The notes beneath the pieces were generated by a model that was given only the letters and a program-made list of their open reading frames with translations, was not told the DNA's origin and did no database searches. Positions 8,574 through 15,974 of a stretch of 20,131 nt of DNA are shown here, piece by piece. This DNA comes from JBFKMV01 sp041629655. Its GTDB lineage: Bacteria; Acidobacteriota; Polarisedimenticolia; Polarisedimenticolales; Polarisedimenticolaceae. Position 1 is the first letter of the stretch, and each line of letters begins with the position of its first letter. The position numbers were made by a program, and so were the translations under genes. The stretch spans positions 1 through 20,131 of the forward strand of contig JBFKMV010000085.1 of the NCBI GenBank assembly GCA_041629655.1, read 5' to 3'.

Positions 8574-9140
8574 ATGAACATCGAGATCACCGGACGACAC
8601 ATCGAGGTCACCGCCGCGCTCCGCGAGTTCACGGAAGAGAAGTTGCGCAAACTGGAGAAGCTGCTGGACGGGCCGCTGGAGGCGCACGTGGTGCTGGCGA
8701 TCGAAAAGCACCGGCACCTCGCGGAGATCCAGGTCAACTCGCGAAACTTGGTCCTGTCGGGGCAGGAGGAGACGGACGACCTGTACAGCTCGATCCGCGA
8801 AGTGACCGACAAGCTCGAACGCCAGGCGCTCAAGCACAAGCAGAAGATCACGGACAAGAAGCACCGCCGGGGCCCGAAGTTCGGCGAGGCGGCGGCGGAA
8901 ATGGACGCGCAGGCGCTGGCCGAGCGGGAGCCCGACGCGGGCGCCGCGGATAACCCGGCGAGCCGGATCGTGCGCAGCCGCAGCTACCGGGTCAAACCGA
9001 TGACGACCGAGGATGCGCTGCTGGAGCTGGAGGCCAACGGCGACGACCTGATCGTGTTCCGGGACGCCGGGTCGTCCCGGATGCAGGTGATCTACCGACA
9101 GCGCGACGGGAACTTCGCGTTGATCGATCCCGACTTCTGA
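8574..9140 (+). CDS. hpf: Ribosome hibernation promoting factor, long form
   Basis: A 188-residue protein that binds the 30S decoding centre and joins 70S ribosomes into inactive 100S dimers in stationary phase. Residues 1 to about 95 are the S30AE/RaiA domain (NIEITGRHIEVTAALREFTEEKL; LYSSIREVTDKLERQ). A charged linker follows, and the C-terminal dimerisation domain spans about 131-188 (VRSRSYRVKPMTTEDALLEL; VIYRQRDGNFALIDPDF). That domain marks the long form found in most bacteria, unlike the short HPF of E. coli. The ATG at 8574 has GGAGG at 8559-8563. It is 32 bp after rpoN, so co-transcription is probable. Confidence 0.95.
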   Translation: MNIEITGRHIEVTAALREFTEEKLRKLEKLLDGPLEAHVVLAIEKHRHLAEIQVNSRNLVLSGQEETDDLYSSIREVTDKLERQALKHKQKITDKKHRRGPKFGEAAAEMDAQALAEREPDAGAADNPASRIVRSRSYRVKPMTTEDALLELEANGDDLIVFRDAGSSRMQVIYRQRDGNFALIDPDF

Positions 9141-9159
9141 ACCGGGGGTCGCGATCCCG

Positions 9160-9831
9160 ATGTCCAAGACGATCCTGCTGGCGGACGACAGCGTGACGAT
9201 CCGCAAGGTCGTCGAGCTGACCTTCGGCGACACGGATATTCGCGTCGAAGCGGTGGGTTCGGGCCATGAGGCGCTACAGCGGCTGCGCGTGCTGCGACCC
9301 GACCTCGTGCTGGCCGACGTCGGCCTGGAGCAACCCTCGGGTTACGAGATCTGCGAGGCGGTCAAGCGCTCCGCGCATCCGGTGCCGGTGCTGCTGCTGG
9401 CGGGGACATTCGAACCGTTCGATTCGGAGCGCGCCCGATCCTGCGGCGCCGACGGACACCTGGTCAAACCGTTCGAGTCGCAGACGCTGATCGACCAGGT
9501 GGAGACGTTGCTCAGCCGCCCGCTCGCCGATGTGGCCCGCGTCCCGGCGTCGGCGCCGCCGGGTCCCGAGCGCGAGCTAGACGCGGCCCTGGAGGAGTTG
9601 ACGCTGGACAGCGCGGCCGACGACGTGGCGGCCGGGCCGGTCGAGCAGGACGAGCCGCACGTTCCGGCCGGGCCGCTCTCGGCCGAGGAGCTCGAAGCGG
9701 TGACGCGCGCCGTGGTCCAGCGGCTCGGGGACGCGGTAATCCGGGAGATCGCCTGGGAGGTGGTTCCCGAGCTGGCCGAGCGGCTGATCCGCGAGCGGCT
9801 CAAAGAGATCGAACGGGAAGCCGGGGAATGA
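9160..9831 (+). CDS. Response regulator with REC domain and short helical C-terminal output
   Basis: A 223-residue phospho-receiver protein. The REC domain (residues 3-120) has acidic pair D9/D10, phospho-acceptor D53 in LVLADVG, and K103 in HLVKPFES. The usual switch Thr/Ser at the end of beta-4 appears to be Ala81 (PVLLLAGTFEPFD). No DNA-binding or enzymatic output is visible. After a Pro/Ala/acidic linker comes a helical C-terminus with AVVQRLGDAVIREIAWEVVPELAERLIRE, a segment I associate with response regulators of Acidobacteriota and former Deltaproteobacteria. No kinase gene is adjacent. It lies 19 bp after hpf and shortly before nadC. Partner and output are unknown; a protein-interaction role is an inference. 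Confidence 0.88.
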   Translation: MSKTILLADDSVTIRKVVELTFGDTDIRVEAVGSGHEALQRLRVLRPDLVLADVGLEQPSGYEICEAVKRSAHPVPVLLLAGTFEPFDSERARSCGADGHLVKPFESQTLIDQVETLLSRPLADVARVPASAPPGPERELDAALEELTLDSAADDVAAGPVEQDEPHVPAGPLSAEELEAVTRAVVQRLGDAVIREIAWEVVPELAERLIRERLKEIEREAGE

Positions 9832-9859
9832 GCGGCGCGCCGGTCCGAGAGTCCCGGGC

Positions 9860-10723
9860 TTGAAGCGGCCGACCCTCGACCCGGAGGCCGTCCGCTCCGT
9901 CGTCGACGCCGCGCTCGCCGAGGACCTGGGCCAGCGGGGAGACATCACGACCACCGCGCTGGTCGAGGAGGGCCGGGCCGCGACCGCCCGGCTGGTGACG
10001 CGCTCGGCGCTGGTGCTCGCAGGGTTGCCGGTCGCCCGCGCGGTGTTCCTGCGGCTCGACCCCGCCGCGCGCTTCGAGGCGCAGCTCGAGGACGGCGCCC
10101 GGGTCGAGGCCGGTCGCTATGTCGCCACGGTCCGCGCACGGGCGCGGGCGCTGCTCGCGGGAGAGCGGACCGCGCTGAACTTCCTGATGCGAATGTCCGG
10201 CATCGCGACCGCCGCGCGGGCCGCGGTGGCGGAGGTCGAGACCACGGGCGCGACGATCCTCGACACGCGCAAGACCGTGCCCGGCCTGCGCGCGCTGGAC
10301 AAGTACGCCGTGGCCGCGGGAGGCGCGGAGAACCACCGCTTCGGTCTGCACGACGCGGTGATGATCAAGGACACCCACCTGGCCATCGCCGGCACGATCG
10401 GCGAGGCGGTGCGACGGGTGCTGGCGGCGGGGCATCCCGCGGCGCGCGTGACCGTCGAGGTGCGCGATGCGACGGGGCTCGGCGAGGCGATCGAGGCCGG
10501 CGCCGGCCGCGCGCTGCTGGACAACATGAGTCCCGCCGAGCTCGAGCGCTGCGTCCGGCTGGCCCGGGGCCGGATCGTGCTCGAGGCTTCGGGGGGCCTC
10601 CGTCCGGGGGCGCTGCGCGAGGTCGCCGAGACGGGCGTGGATTGCCTGAGTCTCGGCTGGCTGACGCACTCGGCGCCCGCCGCCGACCTGGCGATGGAGA
10701 TGGACCCCGGGGAGCGCCCCTGA
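9860..10723 (+). CDS. nadC: Nicotinate-nucleotide pyrophosphorylase (quinolinate phosphoribosyltransferase)
   Basis: A 287-residue enzyme converting quinolinate and PRPP to nicotinate mononucleotide in de novo NAD synthesis. Motifs: EDLGQRGDITT near the N-terminus, GERTALNFLMRMSGIAT (101-117), DTRKTVPGLRALDKYAV (135-151), GGAENHRFGLHDAVMIKDTHL (154-174, with H159-R160 and K170), and the C-terminal DNMSP and EASGG phosphate-binding loops. The TTG at 9860 is chosen because no ATG or GTG exists in frame between the upstream stop and the conserved region. The Shine-Dalgarno is weak. Its stop overlaps the proposed CTG start of birA. nadA and nadB are not nearby. Confidence 0.95.
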   Translation: MKRPTLDPEAVRSVVDAALAEDLGQRGDITTTALVEEGRAATARLVTRSALVLAGLPVARAVFLRLDPAARFEAQLEDGARVEAGRYVATVRARARALLAGERTALNFLMRMSGIATAARAAVAEVETTGATILDTRKTVPGLRALDKYAVAAGGAENHRFGLHDAVMIKDTHLAIAGTIGEAVRRVLAAGHPAARVTVEVRDATGLGEAIEAGAGRALLDNMSPAELERCVRLARGRIVLEASGGLRPGALREVAETGVDCLSLGWLTHSAPAADLAMEMDPGERP

Positions 10724-11544
10724 GCGCCCCGCCGCCAGCCCTCGACCGCGGGCTGCTGAGCCGTCTGCTGGGTCCCGGACCGCTCGCCGAGCGGCTGGTG
10801 GTGCGGACGTCCGTCGGCTCGACCAACGACGAGCTGCGTCGACTGGCGGAGGGCGGGGCGCCGGCCGGAACCGCGCTCGTCGCCGACCACCAGCACGCGG
10901 GCCGCGGCCGCCGGGCGCGGGTCTGGCACTCGCCGCCGGGCCTCGGGGCGTACGTCTCGGTGCTGTTCCGCCCCGCCCGGCCTCCCGGCGAGGCCGCGCG
11001 CTGGACGCTCGCCGCCGCGGTCGCGGCCGCCGGCGCCTGCCGCGAGGCCACGGGCGCCGACGTCGCCATCGAATGGCCCAACGACCTGGTCTGCGGCGAG
11101 CGCAAGCTGGGGGGAATCCTGGCCGAGCTGCGCAGCGCGGGCGGCGCGATGCGCGACCTGGTCGTCGGCGCCGGCGTCAACGTGCTCCAGCGGGAGCAGG
11201 ACTTCCCGCCGGAGCTGCGCGGGATTGCGACCTCGCTGCATCTGCTGGCCCCCGGCCGCGGGCTGCGTCGGGAGCCGCTGATCGCCGGGTGGCTCGGCCG
11301 ACTGCGCGAGCTCGACGCGCGGCTCGAGCGCGGGGACTGGGCGCCGGTGGCCGCGGCGTGGTCGGCGCTGGCTCCCGCCGCCGAGGGCCGCCACGTGCGG
11401 GTCCGGCCGGGCGACGGCTCCGCGGCCCCCTACGCCGGCATCACGCGCGGCCTCGCGCCGGACGGGGCGTTGCGGGTCGAACGGAGCGACGGCGCGCTGG
11501 TGGCGGTGCGGCTGGTAGACTCGTTGACGTACGGAGAGCCCTGA
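10720..11544 (+). CDS. birA: Biotin-[acetyl-CoA carboxylase] ligase BirA, group I (no DNA-binding domain)
   Basis: A 274-residue biotin protein ligase that activates biotin with ATP and attaches it to the carboxylase carrier protein. Motifs: VGSTNDEL (32-39), the biotinyl-AMP loop GRGRRARVW (61-69), EWPNDL (118-123, usually KWPND), KLGGIL (129-134) and VVGAGVNV (148-155). There is no N-terminal winged helix, so it should not act as the bio repressor. The start is proposed as CTG at 10720, overlapping the nadC stop (CTGA) with GGGGAG at 10709-10714 five bases upstream. The only other in-frame start is TTG at 10642, which would overlap nadC by 82 bp and has no good ribosome site. The ligase assignment is firm; the start is not. 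Confidence 0.9.
   Translation: MSAPPPALDRGLLSRLLGPGPLAERLVVRTSVGSTNDELRRLAEGGAPAGTALVADHQHAGRGRRARVWHSPPGLGAYVSVLFRPARPPGEAARWTLAAAVAAAGACREATGADVAIEWPNDLVCGERKLGGILAELRSAGGAMRDLVVGAGVNVLQREQDFPPELRGIATSLHLLAPGRGLRREPLIAGWLGRLRELDARLERGDWAPVAAAWSALAPAAEGRHVRVRPGDGSAAPYAGITRGLAPDGALRVERSDGALVAVRLVDSLTYGEP
11513..11521 (+). promoter_or_regulatory. Possible extended -10 promoter for coaX at the end of birA
   Basis: TGGTAGACT: TG at 11513-11514 and -10 hexamer TAGACT at 11516-11521, 25 bp before the coaX ATG. No clear -35. It resembles the other extended -10 elements in the window. It could be chance within coding sequence. Confidence 0.3.
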
Positions 11545-11546
11545 CG

Positions 11547-12314
11547 ATGCTCCTGGCGGTCGACGTCGGCAACACCCACACGATCTTCGGTCTGTTCGAA
11601 GACGGACGGCTGCGCGCCGACTGGCGCGTCGCGACCCGCCGCGACGCCACGGCGGACGAGGTCGGCGTGCTGCTGCGCTCGCTGTTCGAGCACGCGGGCT
11701 TCCAGCCCCGCGAGGTGCGCGGCGTGATCGTGTCGTCGGTGGTCCCCGACCTGAACGGCGTACACCAGCGGATGGCCCGCCGGCAGTTCGACGTCGAGCC
11801 GCTGTTCGTCGGCCCGGGGGTCAAGACGGGGATGCCGATCCTGTACGAGAACCCGCACGAGGTCGGCGCGGACCGCATCGTCAACGCGGTCGCGGCGGTG
11901 GAGCGTTTCGGTGCGCCGGTGATCGTGCTGGATTTCGGTACCGCGACGACCTTCGACGTGGTGTCGCCCGGCGGCGAGTACCTCGGCGGTGTGATCGCTC
12001 CCGGTCTCGGGGTTTCGGCGGAGGCACTGTTCAAGCGCGCGGCGCGGCTGTCGCCGGTGGACGTGCGCCGGCCGCAGCGCGTCGTCGGCCGGACCACCGA
12101 GGAGAGCGTCCGGGCCGGGCTGTTCCACGGCTATGCGGGTCTCGTGGAGGGGCTGGTGCGGCGGATCCGCGACGAGCTGGGGAGCGAGGCGCCGGTCGTC
12201 GCCACCGGCGGGCTGGCGACGGTGTTCGAGTCCGAGCTGCGCTTCCTGTCGGCTGTCGATCCCCGCCTGACGCTCGAGGGTCTGCGCCTGATCTGGGACA
12301 AGAACCGGCGATGA
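11547..12314 (+). CDS. coaX: Type III pantothenate kinase
   Basis: A 255-residue kinase making 4'-phosphopantothenate, the first step of coenzyme A synthesis; type III enzymes are insensitive to CoA feedback. ASKHA-fold motifs: DVGNT at 6-10, GADRIVNA at 107-114 (catalytic D109), VLDFGTATTFDVV at 128-139, GGVIAPGLGVSAEALF at 147-162, and VATGGL near the C-terminus. The ATG has GGAGAG at 11533-11538, eight bases upstream, and lies 2 bp after birA. The stop overlaps the next gene's ATG (ATGA). The nadC-birA-coaX run groups NAD, biotin and CoA cofactor functions. Confidence 0.97.
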   Translation: MLLAVDVGNTHTIFGLFEDGRLRADWRVATRRDATADEVGVLLRSLFEHAGFQPREVRGVIVSSVVPDLNGVHQRMARRQFDVEPLFVGPGVKTGMPILYENPHEVGADRIVNAVAAVERFGAPVIVLDFGTATTFDVVSPGGEYLGGVIAPGLGVSAEALFKRAARLSPVDVRRPQRVVGRTTEESVRAGLFHGYAGLVEGLVRRIRDELGSEAPVVATGGLATVFESELRFLSAVDPRLTLEGLRLIWDKNRR

Positions 12315-12790
12315 CGCGGGTGCTGTTCCTGTGCTCCGGCAACATCTGCCGCAGCCCGATGGCCGAGTACTACCTGCGCGCGCGAGGTGCCGAGAGCGGG
12401 CTCGTCGGTCTGGAGGTCGATTCGGCGGGTCTGCTCGGCATCGAGGGCTGCGGCGCCTCGGGTCCCGCGATCGACGTGTTGCGCGAGGAGACGCGGCTGG
12501 ATCTCACGCCGCACCGCTCGCGTGGGCTGCGCCCGCGGGACGTGCCCGACAGCGACCTGATCGTGGTCATGACGCTCGGCCACCTGACCGAGCTGACCCG
12601 GCGCGCCGCCGATGCGGCCGGCCGGACGCTCTTGATCCGCGGGTTCGAGGAGGGTCCGGAGCCGCGCAAGACCCGCGTGCCCGATCTCGAGGATCCGATG
12701 GGCCAGAGCCTGTCGAGCTACCGGACCTGCTTCGGGATCATCCGCCGCTGCGTCGACAACCTGGTGCGGCATCTCGAAGCAGCCTCGTGA
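12311..12790 (+). CDS. Low-molecular-weight protein tyrosine (or arginine) phosphatase
   Basis: A 159-residue cytosolic phosphatase of the LMW-PTP family. The P-loop C-x5-R is CSGNICR at residues 8-14, followed by SPMAEYYLR. The general-acid aspartate is in VPDLEDPMG (D128). HRSRGLRPRDV with SDLIVVMTLGHL is the central family signature, closer to bacterial YwlE-like than to eukaryotic forms. Its ATG overlaps the coaX stop by 4 bp, and its own stop overlaps the next gene's GTG in the same way, so the three are translationally coupled. Family members act on phosphotyrosine or phosphoarginine; which applies here cannot be told. The arsenate-reductase-like label given to some relatives is not supported by an ars context. 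Confidence 0.93.
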   Translation: MTRVLFLCSGNICRSPMAEYYLRARGAESGLVGLEVDSAGLLGIEGCGASGPAIDVLREETRLDLTPHRSRGLRPRDVPDSDLIVVMTLGHLTELTRRAADAAGRTLLIRGFEEGPEPRKTRVPDLEDPMGQSLSSYRTCFGIIRRCVDNLVRHLEAAS

Positions 12791-13419
12791 GACCGGAATC
12801 GGTCGGAACGTATGCGCGGCGGCTCGAGCAGGCGCTGTGCCGGCTTCGCGGCACGGCCGTGGTGCTCTCGCCGCGCGACTGGCGCCTGATCACGGAGTGG
12901 CACCGCCGGGAGGTGCCGTTGTCGCTGATCCTCGATACGCTGGAAGAGCTCGCCCGCGGGACCGGACGGGGCCGGCGCGCTCGACCGCCGCGCAGCCTCG
13001 GTGCGGTGGCGCGCGCGGTGGAGGAGGCGTGGCGGGTCTGGCGCGAGGGTCGGGTCGTGGCCGCGGCGGGGGAGGCGGCGGTGCCGCGCCCGCTCGGCGA
13101 GGCTTGCGCGAGCTGGCAGGCTGTGGAGCGGCGGGAGCGGGAGACCCCGCTCGGGCGCGTCCTGCGCGAGCTGCTCCTGGCGCTGGAGCGCGGCGCGGAC
13201 CCGGCCGAGCTGGATCGCCGGCTGGACCGCGAGCTGGTCGCGGTGGCGCCCGGGCCGCGGGTCCGGGCGGCCCGCGATGCAGCCGAGCACGACCTGTCGC
13301 CGCATCGCTCGCGAATGCCGGCCGGGGCCCTGGCGGCGACCCTGGAGCGGGCCGTCGTCGACCTGCTGCGCCGGGAACTGGGATTGCCCCGGCTGGCGCT
13401 GAGCGACCGGAGCGGCTGA
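12787..13419 (+). CDS. Unrecognised 210-residue helical, Arg/Ala/Glu-rich protein
   Basis: I cannot assign a family. The GTG at 12787 overlaps the phosphatase stop (GTGA), the arrangement used repeatedly in this operon, which supports a real gene. The N-terminal third has an aromatic, ordered-looking segment (VVLSPRDWRLITEWHRREVP, then LSLILDTLEELARG) and then RSLGAVARAVEEAWRVWREGR. The rest is predicted helical and rich in Arg, Leu and Glu. There is no signal peptide, membrane segment, cysteine cluster or enzyme motif. The W-x6-WHRR-x-VPL pattern gives the impression of a conserved operon-linked domain, but that is an impression and not a search result. A nucleic-acid or protein-binding role is only a guess from basic helical content. 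Confidence 0.65.
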   Translation: MRPESVGTYARRLEQALCRLRGTAVVLSPRDWRLITEWHRREVPLSLILDTLEELARGTGRGRRARPPRSLGAVARAVEEAWRVWREGRVVAAAGEAAVPRPLGEACASWQAVERRERETPLGRVLRELLLALERGADPAELDRRLDRELVAVAPGPRVRAARDAAEHDLSPHRSRMPAGALAATLERAVVDLLRRELGLPRLALSDRSG

Positions 13420-13544
13420 GCGGGATGGAACGTCTGGCGCGACTCGGCGCGGCACGGACCGCGGAGCACGGGGTCCTGGCCGACCTCGCCGACTGAGCAC
13501 GAGCGGGGTTAGAATCCCGCGGTCCCGCCTCCCCGGGCGCTCCC
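13420..13544. other. Gap before comEC with a possible -10 element
   Basis: This 125-bp gap holds TAGAAT at 13510-13515, a fair -10 hexamer within GCGGGGTTAGAATCCCGC (13503-13520), whose GCGGG and CCCGC ends can pair. No -35 was found. Transcription would begin near 13522, about 22 nt before the comEC GTG. A 23-codon ORF (13425-13496) is also present but unsupported. Confidence 0.35.
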
Positions 13545-15974
13545 GTGACGTCACCGCTGCTCGGGGTCCGGTTCCCGGCCCTCGCCCCGGCCTGCGCGGT
13601 CCTGGGCGGCATCGCCCTCGGGCTGGCCTGTCCTCCGGGCCGCGCGTCCGGCCTGGCCGGTGCGCTGGCGGGCCTCGTTGCCGTGGGGCTTCATTGGCGG
13701 CGGCCGCGGCTGGCGCTGGCGCTGGGATTGATCGCGCTGGTTGCCCTGGGGGCCTGGCGCGGGGGCAGCGCGCGCGGGCAGGCGCTGCAACGCACGACAC
13801 GGCTCGAGGCGCCGTCCGGCGGGCCGCGGGAGGTGGAGCTCACGGGGCGGTTGCTCGCGGCGCCCGCGCGCGGCCTGCGGGGCGAGCGGCGGCTGGCCGT
13901 GCTGGGGTACGCGCGGCCGCCGCTGGGGGGGCCGGGCCCGGGACCGCTGCGGGTCGAGCTGACGGTGGCGGCTTCGCCCCCCGAGGCGACGGCACCGCTC
14001 GACGCGCTGCGGCGCGGCGACCGGGTCCGCGTGTGGTCCCGGTTGCGGCTTCCGCGGCGTCCCGGGAATCCGGGCGCGCCGGACCCCGTGACGGCGATGC
14101 GCGGCGCCGGCTGGGACGCCCGCGGCCGGGTCAAGTCGGCCCGCCTGGTGGAACGGCTCGTGCCCGGCCCCCGCGGCCGCGTCGACGCCCTCGTCGACCG
14201 CGTGCGGGTCGCGGGCCGCGGCCGCCTGGATCGCTCGTTCGGGACGACGGGCGAGGTGCGCGCCGTGCTGGGGGCGATGCTGCTCGGCGATCGGGCCGGC
14301 GTCGAACCCGAGCTGCGGCGTCGCTTCCGCGATGCGGGGCTCGGGCACCTGCTGGCGATCAGCGGGCTGCACGTGGGGATCGTGGCCTGCCTGCTGCTGG
14401 GTCTGCTCGGGCGCGCTCCCGGACCCGCGTGGCGCCTCGACGCGCTCGCGGGGATCCCGTTGCTGCTGTTGCTGGCTCCGCTGGTCGGCGGTCGCGTCCC
14501 GGTGGCCCGCGCGGTCGGGGCCGCAGCGCTGATGCTGGGGGGCGACGCGGTCGGACGCCGCGGTCGGGCGCTGAACACGCTGGCCGTGGTCGCGGCGGTC
14601 CTCGCGTTGGCCCATCCCTGGAGCGTCCGCGGAGCGGCATTCCAGCTCAGCTTCGTGGCGACCGCCGGGATCCTGACCCTCGGGGATCGCCGTCGCTGGC
14701 GCCTCGCCTTGCCCGCGCCGCTCGGAAGCGCAGTGGCCGTCTCGGCGGCAGCGTACGCCGCGACCGCACCGATCGCCGCGTGGCATTTCGGCCGCCTGGC
14801 GCCGGTCGCGGTGGCCGCGAACCTGCTCGCGGTGCCGCTGTGCGGGGCCGTGCTGCTGGCCGGCGGAACGGTGCTGGGAACCGCCGTTCTGCCGGGCGAC
14901 ACCGACGCCGGGTCCGGCGCAGCCGCGCGCGTCGCGGTCAGCGCGCTGCTCGCGACGGTCGATGCCGCGGCGGCGATCCCCGGCGGGTCGCGCGGCGTAC
15001 CGCGACCGGGCCCGGTTCTTCTCGCGCTCCACGCGCTGTTCCTGACCGCGCTGGCGCGGCATCGCTTTCGGAACGGTGCCGCGATCGCGGCGCGGGTCGC
15101 CGGAACGTGCGCCTGGGTGACGCTGGTGCTGCTCCATCTCGGTCCGCCGCCGGGGGCTCCGCGCGCTGCCGTCGAGGCGCTGGTGGCGGACGTGGGCCAG
15201 GGCCAGGCCGTGATCCTGCGCGGGCCGGGAGGCGGTTGCCTGCTGGCCGACGCGGGCGGAAGCGCCGGGGGGCGCTTCGACGCCGGCGAACGGATCGTCG
15301 CCCCGTTGCTGCGGCGCGAGGGGTGCCGAAGGTTGGCGGCGCTGGTGGTCTCGCACGAGGACGACGATCACGCCGGGGGCGCTCCGGCGATCGTCGATGG
15401 TTTCGACGTGGACGAGTTGTGGCTGGCGCCCGGTTTCTCCCACCGGCCCCGCCTGGCGGCGCTCGCCGAGCGCGCGCGCCGACGCGGCATCGCGGTGGTG
15501 TCGGCCGGCCGCGGCCGGCGCTCGAGCCGCGCCGGGATACCACTGGCGGTGCTGCACCCCGGCGAGCACGATGCGAGCCGGCGCGCCAACGACCGCTCGA
15601 TCGTGCTGCTCGCGGGCCGCGCGCCGAACCGGCTGCTGATCCCGGGCGACCTGGAGCGCGCGGGCGAGGCCCGCGTGCTGGCGCGCGCAGCGCCGGTCGC
15701 CGCCGAGGCCCTGGTCGCGGGGCACCACGGGGCGCGCGCGAGCAGTGGCGGGACGTGGCTCGACGCGGTGCGACCGCGCGTGGCGCTGGTGTCCGCGGGG
15801 GCCGGCAACCGCTTCGGTCACCCGCACCCGGAGCTGCTCACGCGACTGGAGCGGCGCGGCGTGACCGTGCTCCGGACCGACCGGCACGGTCTGCTGCGGT
15901 TGACGGCGGGACAGGCCGGTTGGACCTGGTCGACCGGGCTCAGAACAACAACAGCAGCTGCGGGATCGGAATGA
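13545..15974 (+). CDS. comEC: DNA internalisation protein ComEC/Rec2
   Basis: An 809-residue inner-membrane channel that moves single-stranded DNA into the cytoplasm during natural transformation. N-terminal hydrophobic helices and a DUF4131-like region come first (to about residue 230). The competence domain follows, with the hallmark HLLAISGLHVGIV around residues 268-280 and many membrane segments. The C-terminus from about 550 is a metallo-beta-lactamase-like domain with VADVGQGQAVILRG, the metal motif SHEDDDH (603-609), GDLERAGEARVL, and GHHGARAS. The length is normal for full three-domain ComEC. The start is GTG at 13545 without a clear ribosome site. The last 35 bp overlap the M50 gene on the opposite strand. 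Other competence or pilus genes are not in the window. Confidence 0.95.
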   Translation: MTSPLLGVRFPALAPACAVLGGIALGLACPPGRASGLAGALAGLVAVGLHWRRPRLALALGLIALVALGAWRGGSARGQALQRTTRLEAPSGGPREVELTGRLLAAPARGLRGERRLAVLGYARPPLGGPGPGPLRVELTVAASPPEATAPLDALRRGDRVRVWSRLRLPRRPGNPGAPDPVTAMRGAGWDARGRVKSARLVERLVPGPRGRVDALVDRVRVAGRGRLDRSFGTTGEVRAVLGAMLLGDRAGVEPELRRRFRDAGLGHLLAISGLHVGIVACLLLGLLGRAPGPAWRLDALAGIPLLLLLAPLVGGRVPVARAVGAAALMLGGDAVGRRGRALNTLAVVAAVLALAHPWSVRGAAFQLSFVATAGILTLGDRRRWRLALPAPLGSAVAVSAAAYAATAPIAAWHFGRLAPVAVAANLLAVPLCGAVLLAGGTVLGTAVLPGDTDAGSGAAARVAVSALLATVDAAAAIPGGSRGVPRPGPVLLALHALFLTALARHRFRNGAAIAARVAGTCAWVTLVLLHLGPPPGAPRAAVEALVADVGQGQAVILRGPGGGCLLADAGGSAGGRFDAGERIVAPLLRREGCRRLAALVVSHEDDDHAGGAPAIVDGFDVDELWLAPGFSHRPRLAALAERARRRGIAVVSAGRGRRSSRAGIPLAVLHPGEHDASRRANDRSIVLLAGRAPNRLLIPGDLERAGEARVLARAAPVAAEALVAGHHGARASSGGTWLDAVRPRVALVSAGAGNRFGHPHPELLTRLERRGVTVLRTDRHGLLRLTAGQAGWTWSTGLRTTTAAAGSE

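Noticed and set aside
13425..13496. A 23-codon ORF between the unrecognised gene and comEC
   Set aside because: No strong ribosome site and no recognisable product; short open frames are common in such GC-rich DNA.
13503..13520. tRNA T-arm-like sequence GCGGGGTTAGAATCCCGC
   Set aside because: The loop has 8 bases and lacks the TTCGA core; no D-arm, anticodon arm or CCA end is found nearby. It is better read as a -10 element.
15504..15519. 16-bp perfect palindrome GCCGGCCGCGGCCGGC inside comEC
   Set aside because: It lies within coding sequence in very GC-rich DNA where such palindromes arise by chance; nothing else marks it as a site.
13551..15887. Very long open frame antisense to comEC
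   Set aside because: It is a GC-skew shadow: composition is Arg/Gln/His/Pro-rich with no domain, while the plus strand encodes full ComEC.
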